Source of the DNA: Oscillospiraceae bacterium
GTDB lineage: Bacteria; Bacillota; Clostridia; Oscillospirales; Oscillospiraceae
Direction: 5' to 3'
Assembly: GCA_009787625.1 (NCBI GenBank)
Contig: WQSX01000032.1
Coordinates: 1 to 32,831 of the forward strand
Length of the DNA: 32,831 bases
How positions within the stretch are numbered: position 1 is the stretch's first letter; every line of letters begins with the position of its first letter. The position numbers and the translations under genes were made by a program. Below are positions 22,331 through 30,809 of this stretch, in pieces. The notes beneath the pieces were generated by a model, which worked only from the letters and a program-made list of their open reading frames with translations, searched no databases and had not been told where the DNA came from.

Positions 22331-25300
22331 ATGCTACGCCTGAAAAATATAAGGAAATCATACACTACCGCCGGATTCACGCAAAATGCGTTGGACGGCG
22401 TGTCGTTGGCGTTCCGCGATAACGAATTTGCGGCAATTTTAGGTCCGTCAGGCTCAGGAAAAACCACGATGCTGAACATAATCGGAGGACTGGATCAATA
22501 CGACGACGGAGATCTGGAAATCGACGGGATTTCAACGAGCAGTTACAAAGCAAGCGACTGGGATACCTACAGAAATAACCGTATAGGTTTTGTATTCCAG
22601 AGTTACAACCTAATACCGCACCAAACAGTGCTTGCAAATGTAGAACTGGCACTCACACTAAGTGGGGTTTCCAAAAGCGAGCGCCGAAAAAAAGCACAAG
22701 AGGCGTTAACCGAAGTTGGACTCGAAGACCACATGCGTAAAAAGCCCGGGCAACTCAGCGGTGGGCAAATGCAACGCGTTGCCATAGCACGCGCCCTGAT
22801 AAACGACCCCGAAATCCTCTTGGCAGACGAACCCACAGGCGCACTGGACTCTACAACAAGCCTGCATGTCATGGAACTGCTCACAAAAATAGCAAAAAAC
22901 AGGCTCGTAATAATGGTGACACACAACAACGAGCTTGCCGAGCAATATGCCACAAGAATAGTCAGCCTAGCCGACGGAAGAGTGAAATCAGACACAAACC
23001 CGCTCGACTATAATGCCGAGCAGCTTCGAAAGGGTCGGCAGACACGAAAAGCGAGCATGTCATTTCTAACAGCGATAATGCTCTCGTTCAGCAACCTCAT
23101 GACAAAAAAAGGCCGTACTCTGACGACAGCATTTGCAGGCTCAATCGGCATAATTGGAATAGCTACAATTCTTGCATTTTCGAACGGAATTAACTTATAC
23201 ATACGAAACATTGAGGAAGAAACCCTGAGCATATATCCTCTTGTCATACAAGACCAAGGCTTTGACCTTTCAGCATTTTTTGTCGGCGACGATGGCGGAA
23301 CAGGTCCCGCAGGGCACGGAGGCGGACCAGCCGAGCGTCCGCCGGACACAGTTCGTGAAATGAACATAATGGAAACAGTGTTCGCCCATGCCAACAACAA
23401 CGACCTCGGCGCATTAAAAGCATATTTTGTCGAAAACGAAGAAATACTCAATCAGCATGTCAACACAATCCACTACATGTTTGACATAACCCCACAGATA
23501 TTCCTTTCCGACACATCAGACGGGCCGCAGCGAGTACACCCCGATGAAATATTCGCAGACCTCATGGGTGGCGGCGGCGGTGGAATGCCCGCACCTGACG
23601 GCGGACTCGGATTTATGCCGACAATGAATGTTTTCAGCGAGCTGCCAAATGACGACTCGCTGTTTATTGACCAATACGAAATACTCACAGGAACCTGGCC
23701 TCAGAGATATGACGAAGCAGTGCTTGTTGTGAGCAGTACGAGCAGAATTACAGATTTTGCCCTGTTTTCCCTCGGAATACGAGAACGCAGTGAAATGCGC
23801 GCCATGCTTGAATCCGTAATGGGCGGAACAGATATGGAAGTGGAAATAACACCGAGTGATGGCGACTTCACATATGAGCGGCTTATGGCAGTATCGTTTA
23901 GAGTTGTGAATCCGGCAGAAGCATTTCAATATGACGAAATATTCAATGTATGGGTAGACCGCTCAGGTGACACCGCATTTATGGAAAACCTCGTCGAAAG
24001 TAGTATGGAACTAAATATTGTCGGCATAGTGAGACCAAAACAAGATGCCACAATGACTGTACTTGCAGCAGGAGTTAATTACTCCCCCGCTCTGATTTAC
24101 CACCTAATGGCGGAGGCGGACAGAATGCCGATTGTGAATTATCAACTTGCAAACCCGTATGTCAACGTTCTAACGGGCAACACGTTTGAGCATGAAGCGG
24201 AAAATCCGGAAACAGAGTTTGACTTTTCCAGGATAATCTCCATAGATGAAGATGTTTTCGCCGAAGCAATGGGCTTTGACGATGCACTCGGCGCATTTGA
24301 TATCAGTGAATTAGATTTTAACTTTGATAACATAGACATGAGTGCCCTCAACTTTGGGGATATGGATTTTGGAGATTTTGATCTGGGTAACCTTTTAGGA
24401 GACATGGGCGGAGCAGGCGGACCCGGTGGTATGATGGGCGGCGGACCCGGCGGTGGCTTTGACATGGGTGATATGATGGGCGGTGGGCCCGGAGGTGGAA
24501 TGGGTGGAATAGCCATGCCACCACTTGACCTCTCGCAGATTGACATGACAGGACTGGCAACAGCGATAGCCGGAGTCATAGAAATCGATCAACAAGACTT
24601 CATAAGTGTACTGCAACCGATTATGGTGCGTTTCATGATGGCGTTTATGCAGGAAAACCCGGAACTGTTTTTCCCTGCGCCGGATCCGGATATACTAATC
24701 CCAGCTCTTTTGACGGCATTCGGAGAATACATATCAAGCCCTGAAGTGGTTGCCGAAATTATGGCAGGTTTACAAATAGATGTGGCGGCACTTCAAGCGC
24801 AGATAAATGTAATAATCCAAAACTTTATAGGAGAAATGATTGCAAGCATCATGGCTCCCATAATTGCTTCGATAATAGACCAAATCATGGGTATGATTGG
24901 AATGGCAATGAACCTGATGATGGCGGAGATGCAGGCACAGATTGAAACAGCAATTACGTATGCCATGGAGAGCATGATAACCACCATATCAACAGAAATG
25001 CAGTCAGCCATGGAAGAAATCTTCGGGCAGATTGAAGAAAATATTACAGAGGCGTTTGAAGGGTTTTCCGAGCAAATGGAAGAATCCATGGAAGGTTTTG
25101 ACGCTGAAGCACTGACAGATGCGTTCCAAATCGAAATTGGCGAAGAAGAGATTTTGGATTTAATGATGGCTATGATGAACCCAAGAACCACGTCATTTGA
25201 GCAAAATCTAAGAAGACTGGGGTGGGCAGACCCGAATGTTCCGACACAGATTCTGATTTATCCAAGAAGTTTCGACGATAAGCAAGAAGTCCTGGATATA

Positions 25301-25813
25301 TTGGAAAATTACAACCTAAGAATGGAAGCATTGGGATATTATGAACTGATAGTCCACTTCACTGACTTTGTAGGTATGATGATGGCAACAATCACGGAAA
25401 TCATAGACATCGTAAGCTATGCACTGATAGCTTTCGTCTCGGTGGCACTCATAGTATCGTCGATAATGATTGGGGTTATAACATTTATCTCTGTGCTTGA
25501 GAGAAAAAAAGAAATTGGAATTTTGCGAGCCGTAGGAGCCAGCAAAGGCAACATCAGACTGGTATTTAACGCAGAAACTTTAATTATAGGTTTCGTAGCA
25601 GGCGTAATAGGTGTCTTAGCAACACTGCTGATAAGCATTGTGGCAAACATGATAATAGCAGAGCAACTTGATATACAAAACCTGGTAGTAATGCCCGTAG
25701 GAATTCCATTTGTACTGGTCGCAATAAGCATGTTCTTAACATATGTAGCAGGTCTATTACCGGCATCGGCAGCAGCAAGAAAGGCCCCTGTAGAAGCACT
25801 GAGAAGCGAATAA
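22331..25813 (+). CDS. Large ABC ATPase-permease fusion (MacB-like) with Gly/Met-rich extracytoplasmic insert
   Basis: The 1160-aa protein begins with a complete MacB-type ATPase: GPSGSGKTT, VFQSYNLIPHQTV, LSGGQMQRVAIARAL, LLADEPTGALD and MVTHNNELA. A membrane helix follows at about 265-285 (GSIGIIGIATILAFSNGI). The extracytoplasmic region, about 285-1015, is three times the usual size. It includes an Asp/Phe/Leu-rich stretch (about 655-690), a Gly/Met/Pro stretch (about 694-727, repeating MMGGGPGGG) and a Met/Glu helical stretch (about 834-930, MNLMMAEMQAQIETAITYAM). Three C-terminal helices with the FtsX motif ERKKEIGILRAVGASKGNIR complete it. It may move or remodel surface lipids or peptides; the substrate is unknown. 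The ATG has only a weak site (GGATAG). It is separated from the peptide cluster by IS debris. Confidence 0.9.
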   Translation: MLRLKNIRKSYTTAGFTQNALDGVSLAFRDNEFAAILGPSGSGKTTMLNIIGGLDQYDDGDLEIDGISTSSYKASDWDTYRNNRIGFVFQSYNLIPHQTVLANVELALTLSGVSKSERRKKAQEALTEVGLEDHMRKKPGQLSGGQMQRVAIARALINDPEILLADEPTGALDSTTSLHVMELLTKIAKNRLVIMVTHNNELAEQYATRIVSLADGRVKSDTNPLDYNAEQLRKGRQTRKASMSFLTAIMLSFSNLMTKKGRTLTTAFAGSIGIIGIATILAFSNGINLYIRNIEEETLSIYPLVIQDQGFDLSAFFVGDDGGTGPAGHGGGPAERPPDTVREMNIMETVFAHANNNDLGALKAYFVENEEILNQHVNTIHYMFDITPQIFLSDTSDGPQRVHPDEIFADLMGGGGGGMPAPDGGLGFMPTMNVFSELPNDDSLFIDQYEILTGTWPQRYDEAVLVVSSTSRITDFALFSLGIRERSEMRAMLESVMGGTDMEVEITPSDGDFTYERLMAVSFRVVNPAEAFQYDEIFNVWVDRSGDTAFMENLVESSMELNIVGIVRPKQDATMTVLAAGVNYSPALIYHLMAEADRMPIVNYQLANPYVNVLTGNTFEHEAENPETEFDFSRIISIDEDVFAEAMGFDDALGAFDISELDFNFDNIDMSALNFGDMDFGDFDLGNLLGDMGGAGGPGGMMGGGPGGGFDMGDMMGGGPGGGMGGIAMPPLDLSQIDMTGLATAIAGVIEIDQQDFISVLQPIMVRFMMAFMQENPELFFPAPDPDILIPALLTAFGEYISSPEVVAEIMAGLQIDVAALQAQINVIIQNFIGEMIASIMAPIIASIIDQIMGMIGMAMNLMMAEMQAQIETAITYAMESMITTISTEMQSAMEEIFGQIEENITEAFEGFSEQMEESMEGFDAEALTDAFQIEIGEEEILDLMMAMMNPRTTSFEQNLRRLGWADPNVPTQILIYPRSFDDKQEVLDILENYNLRMEALGYYELIVHFTDFVGMMMATITEIIDIVSYALIAFVSVALIVSSIMIGVITFISVLERKKEIGILRAVGASKGNIRLVFNAETLIIGFVAGVIGVLATLLISIVANMIIAEQLDIQNLVVMPVGIPFVLVAISMFLTYVAGLLPASAAARKAPVEALRSE

Positions 25814-25891
25814 CTGAAAAATGCGATAAATATGTGACAATTTAATGTTAATATATCAAATAGCATTTTTATAAAAGGAATGGTAAAAGCA

Positions 25892-26116
25892 ATGATAAAT
25901 GAAGTTCTGAAAATTGAAGACGAAAGAGAAAAAACAAATGGTGTAGGAACATTTGAGATATCTGTTAAGTTTATGCAAAACGCCACGTGGCAAGGTCAAA
26001 TTCACTGGATAGAGCGAAATCAAAAGCAACATTTTCGTAGCGCACTGGAAATGCTTAAACTTATGGACGAAGCACTTACAGAGAGCCAGCAAGACAAAAA
26101 AGCAATAAACTGGTAA
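25892..26116 (+). CDS. Small conserved protein (about 74 aa), function unknown
   Basis: The product contains ISVKFMQNATWQGQIHWIER followed by FRSALEMLKLMDEAL. I recognise this as a small protein type common in Clostridia (the pattern is NATWQGxxxWxE, then FRSxLELLxLxDxAL), often without assigned function. It has no signal peptide or membrane helix. The start may be ATG 25892 or the in-frame ATG 25880, which directly abuts AAAAGGA. A long-range AAAAATGC/GCATTTTT pair (25817-25870) lies between it and the ABC gene. Confidence 0.7.
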   Translation: MINEVLKIEDEREKTNGVGTFEISVKFMQNATWQGQIHWIERNQKQHFRSALEMLKLMDEALTESQQDKKAINW

Positions 26117-26245
26117 ACGATACTCTGAACTTTAAATAACGGCACAAATATTGCGGCATTTTTACATTCATAAAAATTTAATAAACACCCTCAAATGTAG
26201 AAAATCTTGTAGAAAAATGGTCCCCAAAGTTTTAATATTCTACAT

Positions 26246-26286
26246 AAAAAGCCCCGAAATGCGATAATCGCAGATTCGGGGTTTTT
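26246..26286 (+). terminator. Strong rho-independent terminator
   Basis: CCCCGAA (26252-26258) pairs with TTCGGGG (26275-26281), with an inner TGCGA/TCGCA hairpin, followed by TTTTT (26282-26286). A run of A before the stem also allows function on the minus strand. It closes the small-protein transcript 130 bp after its stop. Confidence 0.85.
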
Positions 26287-26373
26287 CCGTGTGGTTGCAA
26301 TGTTTTTTTGATTGTGATATGCTCCTCTCGCAAGCATGAGGGTGGTTGGGTTGTTCCTCTGAAAGGAGGAACT

Positions 26374-26460
26374 ATGACGCTAACAGAAACAATTGCTTTA
26401 CTTATGTTAATTGCGTATGTAGTCTATCTGGTGGTGTATATATCCCGTAACAAGGATTAA
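26374..26460 (+). CDS. 28-aa hydrophobic peptide, holin-like / type I toxin candidate
   Basis: ATG 26374 lies 3 bp after GAAAGGAGGA and opens MTLTETIALLMLIAYVVYLV, then VYISRNKD. The peptide has a single transmembrane helix with a short charged tail. Many Firmicutes 'putative holin-like toxins' of the TxpA/Fst type start MTxxETI or similar and end in polar SKNKK-like residues. The 3' end is followed by AACGCC...GGCGTT, a possible stem, and a minus-strand promoter faces it from 26552-26581, which gives the convergent antisense layout of type I toxin-antitoxin pairs. Toxicity is inferred. Confidence 0.7.
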   Translation: MTLTETIALLMLIAYVVYLVVYISRNKD

Positions 26461-26545
26461 CGCCACACCCTAAATTGGCGCGGCGTTCTTCCTAATTTAC
26501 TTTAGAACACGAGGAACGGCCCCCAACAAAAAAGACCATTCACTT
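26455..26545 (-). ncRNA. Candidate antisense antitoxin RNA
   Basis: A promoter on the minus strand, TTGACA (26581-26576), 18 bp and TAACAT (26557-26552), should start RNA near 26545 running toward and over the 3' end of the toxin-like gene. The RNA would include the GAACGCCGCGCC/GGTGTGGCGTT region, which can form a stem near 26459-26488. The 3' end is not defined by sequence. The arrangement mirrors TxpA/RatA-like systems. Confidence 0.4.
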
Positions 26546-26605
26546 GCTTGCATGTTATCACACCCTTGAGCCCCTTGTCAAGTCATTTTTCAAGTTCATG
26601 GTTTG

Positions 26606-26761
26606 AGGATTTTCAAAAGGAATGGTTCAGTTTGAAAGAATTCAAACTAACGGGGGAATGTGCGATTTGCTCCCCCGTTGGGGAACCGCAAATGATGCAC
26701 AAAATGACAATTCCTTTAATGAGTCTTTTTGTGGCTGAAGATTTTCGAAAGGAATGGTCAT
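26606..26761 (+). repeat. Duplicated leader motif around a GGGGG/CCCCC hairpin
   Basis: GATTTTCAAAAGGAATGGTT (from 26608) and GATTTTCGAAAGGAATGGTC (from 26740) are near-identical, 132 bp apart. The second copy carries the ribosome binding site of comM. Between them AACGGGGGA/TCCCCCGTT (26649-26657 and 26671-26679) forms a hairpin. The frame across this region (26548-26766) encodes two similar tails (EDFQKEWF and EDFRKEWSL) merely because of the duplication; I do not call it a gene. Confidence 0.55.
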
Positions 26762-26765
26762 TATA

Positions 26766-28280
26766 ATGGTATCAATTGTCAGATCAATGGGGTTAGGTGG
26801 AATTAGTGGGTATGAGGTCTCGGTGGAGAGTTATTTATCGGGTGGGTTGCCGGGATTTGAGATTGTAGGACTGCCTGATGCAGCCGTGAAAGAAGCCAGA
26901 GAACGGGTTAGAGCGGCAATTAAGACATGCGGTCTAAAGTTTCCGGTGAGCAGGCTGACTGTGAATCTTGCTCCGGCAGATAAGAAAAAGGCGGGAACAG
27001 TGTATGACTTGCCGGTATTGTTAGGAGTCCTAAGTTGCTCGGATTTAATAGAGCCGTTGCCGAAGACTGCGGCATTTATCGGAGAGGTATCGCTTACGGG
27101 TGAACTGAGACCAATATCAGGAGCACTTCCAATGGCGCTTGCGGCAGGGCGTGTCGGAATCACAGAGATTTATGTGCCGGAGGATAATGCGACCGAAGCC
27201 GCATATGCAACTCAGGTCAGAATTTATCCCGTAAAGCATGTGCGCCAATTGCTTGGGCATTTAACCGGAGCAACCAAGATTACACCGGTAACTCCGCGTG
27301 AACCGATAGTGAAACACGATGCGATACTTGACTTTGCAGAAGTAAAAGGGCAGGAAAACGTCAAGCGAGCACTGGAAGTAGCGGCTGCAGGAGGGCATAA
27401 CATATTGCTCACAGGGCCGCCCGGAGCAGGGAAGAGTATGCTGGCAAAAAGGCTGCCTACTATACTTCCCGATATGACATATGGGGAGATGCTTGAAACC
27501 ACGGAAATACACTCAGTCGCAGGACGAACAAATCGTGATAACCCAATAATGGCAAACCGTCCTTTTCGTTCACCACACCACAGTGTATCAAAGGCGGCGT
27601 TGGCGGGAGGCACCTCAAATCCAAAACCGGGTGAAATATCACTGGCGCATAACGGAGTGCTGTTTCTCGACGAAATGCCTGAATTTACAAGGGATGCGCT
27701 TGAATCTCTCAGGCAACCGCTTGAAGATGGACAAGTGACGATTTCAAGAGCTCTGCAGACCGTAACATTTCCTTGCAGGTTGATGCTCGTGTGTGCAATG
27801 AATCCCTGCAAATGCGGGTGGTACGGGCATTCGGCAAGGAAATGCATATGCTCCAAAAGCGCAGTTCTGAGGTATCATCAAAAACTCAGTGGCCCGCTTC
27901 TCGACAGGCTTGACATGTATATCGAGACTCGTGCCTTGGAATATGAAAAACTCAGCGGCAGAGCGCAGTGTGAAAGCTCAGAAACAGTACGAAAACGAGT
28001 AAACAAAGCACGAAAGGTACAACTGCAAAGATATGCGGGCAGTGAGATTAGATGTAACACTTTTATCGGAGCAAAACAGATAGCAAAATATTGCAATTTG
28101 ACAGTGGAGTGTGATAAACTGATGAAAGATGCATTTACGAAACTTTCAATGACAGCACGCTCATACGACAAAGTCCTGCGAGTGGCACGTACAATAGCAG
28201 ACTTAGCCGAAATGGAAGAAATAGCCCCGGCGCACTTAGCGGAAGCAATACAATATCGGCAAATATCTTCAATAAAATAA
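26766..28280 (+). CDS. comM: ComM/YifB family AAA+ ATPase (magnesium chelatase subunit D/I-like)
   Basis: The 504-aa protein has the N-terminal ChlI-type domain (SIVRSMGLGGISGYEVSVES, then GFEIVGLPDAAVKEARERVR), an AAA+ core and a C-terminal helical domain. The core has GPPGAGKSM at 217-224, the Walker B motif VLFLDEMPEF and FRSPHHSVSKAAL; the C-terminal part has LARTIADLAEMEEIAPAHL. A Cys cluster (CAMNPCKCGWYGH, CIC) is typical of the family. ComM helicases aid branch migration during natural transformation. I take ATG 26766, 12 bases after AAAGGA; ATG 26754 abuts that site. thiI follows 24 bp downstream. Confidence 0.93.
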   Translation: MVSIVRSMGLGGISGYEVSVESYLSGGLPGFEIVGLPDAAVKEARERVRAAIKTCGLKFPVSRLTVNLAPADKKKAGTVYDLPVLLGVLSCSDLIEPLPKTAAFIGEVSLTGELRPISGALPMALAAGRVGITEIYVPEDNATEAAYATQVRIYPVKHVRQLLGHLTGATKITPVTPREPIVKHDAILDFAEVKGQENVKRALEVAAAGGHNILLTGPPGAGKSMLAKRLPTILPDMTYGEMLETTEIHSVAGRTNRDNPIMANRPFRSPHHSVSKAALAGGTSNPKPGEISLAHNGVLFLDEMPEFTRDALESLRQPLEDGQVTISRALQTVTFPCRLMLVCAMNPCKCGWYGHSARKCICSKSAVLRYHQKLSGPLLDRLDMYIETRALEYEKLSGRAQCESSETVRKRVNKARKVQLQRYAGSEIRCNTFIGAKQIAKYCNLTVECDKLMKDAFTKLSMTARSYDKVLRVARTIADLAEMEEIAPAHLAEAIQYRQISSIK

Positions 28281-28304
28281 AAAACCGGAGAGGAAAGCAG
28301 ACCT

Positions 28305-29471
28305 TTGAACGACATAATACTACTAAAGCAAGGCGAAATAATCCTAAAAGGGCTTAACAGGCGAGAATTTGAAAATAAACTCATAGACAACATAAAACGC
28401 AGGCTCGGAGAGCTCGGTAAATTCAACATCTATGCACTCCAATCCACAATTTACGCAGAGCCTCTGGAAGAGCTAGACATGGAGGCGGCACTGCAAGCAG
28501 CAAAAACCGTGTTCGGAGCATTTTCGGTGATGCGTGCGGCGGGCTGTGAAAAGGATAAGGAAAAAATAGTAGAGACGGTAATAAATTATCTCGGCGACGA
28601 AATAAATGCAGCCAAGACATTCAAAGTCGAATCAAAACGAGCCGACAAACAATTTCCCATGAGCTCAATCGAGCTTTCGCAATATGTAGGCGGCGAAATA
28701 CACAACAAATTTCCACACCTAAAGCCCGACATGCATAATCCCGAACTTTTAATAAATGTAGAAATCAGAGAACTTGCCGCATATGTCCACGGCCCTGCCA
28801 CCAGAGGAGCGGGCGGGCTGCCGGTAGGTTCCGGCGGACGCATGGTGACACTGCTCTCAGGCGGAATAGACAGTCCTGTTGCATCATATATGATAGCAAA
28901 ACGCGGCGTACAACTAATCCCGATACATTTCTACTCTTTTCCATACACCTCTGTAAAAGCTAAAGAAAAAGTAATAACACTGGCAAAAGAGCTGACAAGA
29001 TACTGCGGCAAACTAAAAATAGAGCTCGTTCCTTTCACAAAAATCTCAGAAGAAATCAGAGAAAAATGCCCGGAAGGTCTGATAACTGTCATAATGCGCC
29101 GCTTCATGATGAGGATTGCAGAGCGCTTGGCAAGAGACAACGGCTGTACAGCATTGGTAACAGGCGACAACTTAGGGCAAGTTGCAAGCCAAACCGCTGA
29201 GGCACTGGCAGTGAGCGAGCAATGCGTAAACATACCTGTTTTTCGACCTTTGATAGCATTTGACAAAAGAGACATAGTAGACATGGCAAGAGAAATAGGC
29301 ACATTTGAAACTTCCATACTTCCTTTCGAGGATTGCTGCACAGTGTTCACGCCCAAACGCCCCAAAACGAAACCAAAATTAGATGAAGTGGAAGTTGCAG
29401 AAATGAATTTGGATATAGAAACATTAGTAGAAGAAGCACTAACCCAAAGAGAACGCATAGACTGCAAATGA
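28305..29471 (+). CDS. thiI: tRNA 4-thiouridine synthase ThiI
   Basis: ThiI adenylates U8 of tRNA and transfers sulfur to make 4-thiouridine, and in some bacteria also feeds thiazole synthesis. The 388-aa protein has an N-terminal ferredoxin-like domain (LLKQGEIILKGLNRREFENK), a THUMP domain (about 60-165) and the PP-loop SGGIDSPVASYM near residue 185. The C-terminal rhodanese domain of the E. coli enzyme is absent, as is common in Firmicutes. The start is TTG 28305, with GAGAGGAAA about 8 bases upstream. It is probably cotranscribed with comM. The stop lies within a hairpin. Confidence 0.95.
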   Translation: MNDIILLKQGEIILKGLNRREFENKLIDNIKRRLGELGKFNIYALQSTIYAEPLEELDMEAALQAAKTVFGAFSVMRAAGCEKDKEKIVETVINYLGDEINAAKTFKVESKRADKQFPMSSIELSQYVGGEIHNKFPHLKPDMHNPELLINVEIRELAAYVHGPATRGAGGLPVGSGGRMVTLLSGGIDSPVASYMIAKRGVQLIPIHFYSFPYTSVKAKEKVITLAKELTRYCGKLKIELVPFTKISEEIREKCPEGLITVIMRRFMMRIAERLARDNGCTALVTGDNLGQVASQTAEALAVSEQCVNIPVFRPLIAFDKRDIVDMAREIGTFETSILPFEDCCTVFTPKRPKTKPKLDEVEVAEMNLDIETLVEEALTQRERIDCK

Positions 29472-29504
29472 GAAACTCGACACAAGAAGTGCCGAGTTTC
29501 TCAT
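29468..29504 (+). terminator. Hairpin after thiI, probable terminator
   Basis: ATGAGAAACTCG (29468-29479) pairs perfectly with CGAGTTTCTCAT (29493-29504), extended by CAC/GTG across one mismatch. The thiI stop codon is inside the left arm. No T-run follows on the plus strand, so termination may be inefficient or the hairpin may protect the 3' end. Confidence 0.5.
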
Positions 29505-29670
29505 AAAAATGAGGGGGAGTAAGAAAATGGGGGTGTGACTAATAAGTCACGAAATTTGCTGTGGAAAAAGTATAGCAGAAAAACAGTGACAAGTCAAGGA
29601 AAATCACAAATATAATCGCAAATAAAGTCGAAAAAATGAGAAAATTTAGAGGTAATTGGACAAGATATCC

Positions 29671-30660
29671 CTACTCATAAGGTTGAATTGTAGCTATTGT
29701 GCCGTCCTCGGCGATATCGAGTTTGGTGTACATAGCCGTGCGCAAATGAGTCTGTCCACCTGAAAGCTTGCTGTCGTGGTAGAACAAATACCACTCACCC
29801 TCAAATTCCACAATGGACTGATGTGTAGTCCAACCCACAACAGGCTCCAAAATCTTTCCTTTATAGGTGAATGGTCCTGCGGGGCTGTCTCCCTCGGCAT
29901 AGCAGAGAAAATGTGTGGGACCTGTAGAGTATGAGAGATAGTATTTACCGTTAAATTTATGAACCCAAGGTGCTTCAAAAAACCACCTGTCCCTATCTCC
30001 GGCGGTGATAGGTTTGCCGTTTTCGTCTAAAATTTTAAGTTCACGCGGCTTATCTTTAAAAGTGAGCATGTCATCACTCATCTCGGCGAACATAACACCA
30101 AGGCCGGGCTCGTTATCCTGTGGGCCGTCGTCGCCGGGGGCCATCTTAGGGTCACCTTCGACATACTCACCTGTTTGCCATTTTTCGAGCTGCCCGCCCC
30201 AAAGCCCACCAAAATACATGTATGCTCGGTCGTCGTCATCGACAAAAACAGCAGGGTCGATGCTATAGCTGCCCGGAATATAATTGTCCTCAGCTTTAAA
30301 AGGCCCCTCAGGTCTATCGCCGACAGCTATGCCAATCCTAAAAATGCCGTCCTTATCCTTGGCAGGGAATATGAGGTAATATTTGCCGTTTTTGTATGTC
30401 GCATCAGGCGCCCACATTTGCTTAGAAGCCCACGGTACATCTTTTACATGCAGTGCTACACCATGGTCAACAACCGGTGCGCCAATATGCTCCATGGAGA
30501 GAACATGGTAGTCCTCCATAGCAAAATGCCCGCCTTTGTCATCGTCAAGTCCCTTATTTTCAATGTCATGCGAGGGGTAGATGTAGATTTTCCCTTCAAA
30601 AACATGTGCAGAAGGGTCTGCTGTGTACATATGCGTTACAAGTGGTGTTTTAAAATTCAT
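29671..30660 (-). CDS. Glycoside hydrolase family 43 enzyme (arabinofuranosidase/xylosidase-like)
   Basis: The 329-aa five-bladed beta-propeller enzyme has the three GH43 acidic residues: Asp15 in TADPSAHVFEGKIY (base), Asp135 in YSIDPAVFVDDDDRAYMYFG (pKa modulator) and Glu229 in WFFEAPWVHKFNGKYYLSYS (acid). The TTHQSIVEF motif with His280 is also present. There is no signal peptide, so it probably acts inside the cell on imported arabino- or xylo-oligosaccharides; the exact substrate is not predictable. No C-terminal accessory domain is visible. The start ATG 30660 has GGAGG 13 bases upstream. The gene is alone, with its own promoter, between terminator-like hairpins. Confidence 0.9.
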   Translation of the reverse strand: MNFKTPLVTHMYTADPSAHVFEGKIYIYPSHDIENKGLDDDKGGHFAMEDYHVLSMEHIGAPVVDHGVALHVKDVPWASKQMWAPDATYKNGKYYLIFPAKDKDGIFRIGIAVGDRPEGPFKAEDNYIPGSYSIDPAVFVDDDDRAYMYFGGLWGGQLEKWQTGEYVEGDPKMAPGDDGPQDNEPGLGVMFAEMSDDMLTFKDKPRELKILDENGKPITAGDRDRWFFEAPWVHKFNGKYYLSYSTGPTHFLCYAEGDSPAGPFTYKGKILEPVVGWTTHQSIVEFEGEWYLFYHDSKLSGGQTHLRTAMYTKLDIAEDGTIATIQPYE

Positions 30661-30693
30661 AATAATAGTCAGTCCTCCAATTTTATATTTTAA

Positions 30694-30733
30694 CGTATAT
30701 ACAGGTTATATACTTTTGTGCAATCAATGTCAA
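30694..30733 (-). promoter_or_regulatory. GH43 gene promoter with overlapping dyad
   Basis: On the minus strand TTGACA (30733-30728), 18 bp and TATAAC (30709-30704). A GTATATA-n5-TATATAC palindrome (30694-30712) covers the -10 box and is a plausible operator for a sugar-responsive repressor, which is not encoded in the window. The leader is about 37 nt. Confidence 0.6.
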
Positions 30734-30756
30734 CTACTTTTATATAAAACTATGGC

Positions 30757-30793
30757 AAAAAACCAAAGGCTCAAGTTGAACCTTTGGTTTTTT
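30757..30793 (-). terminator. Bidirectional terminator after porB
   Basis: AAAAAACCAAAGG (30757-30769) is the exact reverse complement of CCTTTGGTTTTTT (30781-30793) around an 11-nt loop. The T-run on the minus strand ends the porAB transcript 17 bp after the porB stop; the symmetric A/T runs also allow action on the plus strand. Confidence 0.85.
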
Positions 30794-30809
30794 AAGTATG
30801 CTTTGATTG

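Noticed and set aside
24142..25191. Long open frames on the minus strand inside the large ABC gene.
   Set aside because: They are Ser/Ile/Pro-rich shadows of the Gly/Met-rich coding strand, with no family similarity or start signals.
26548..26766. A 72-aa frame upstream of comM with two EDFxKEW motifs.
   Set aside because: The motifs arise from the duplicated leader sequence; it has no ribosome binding site and ends in the comM start region.
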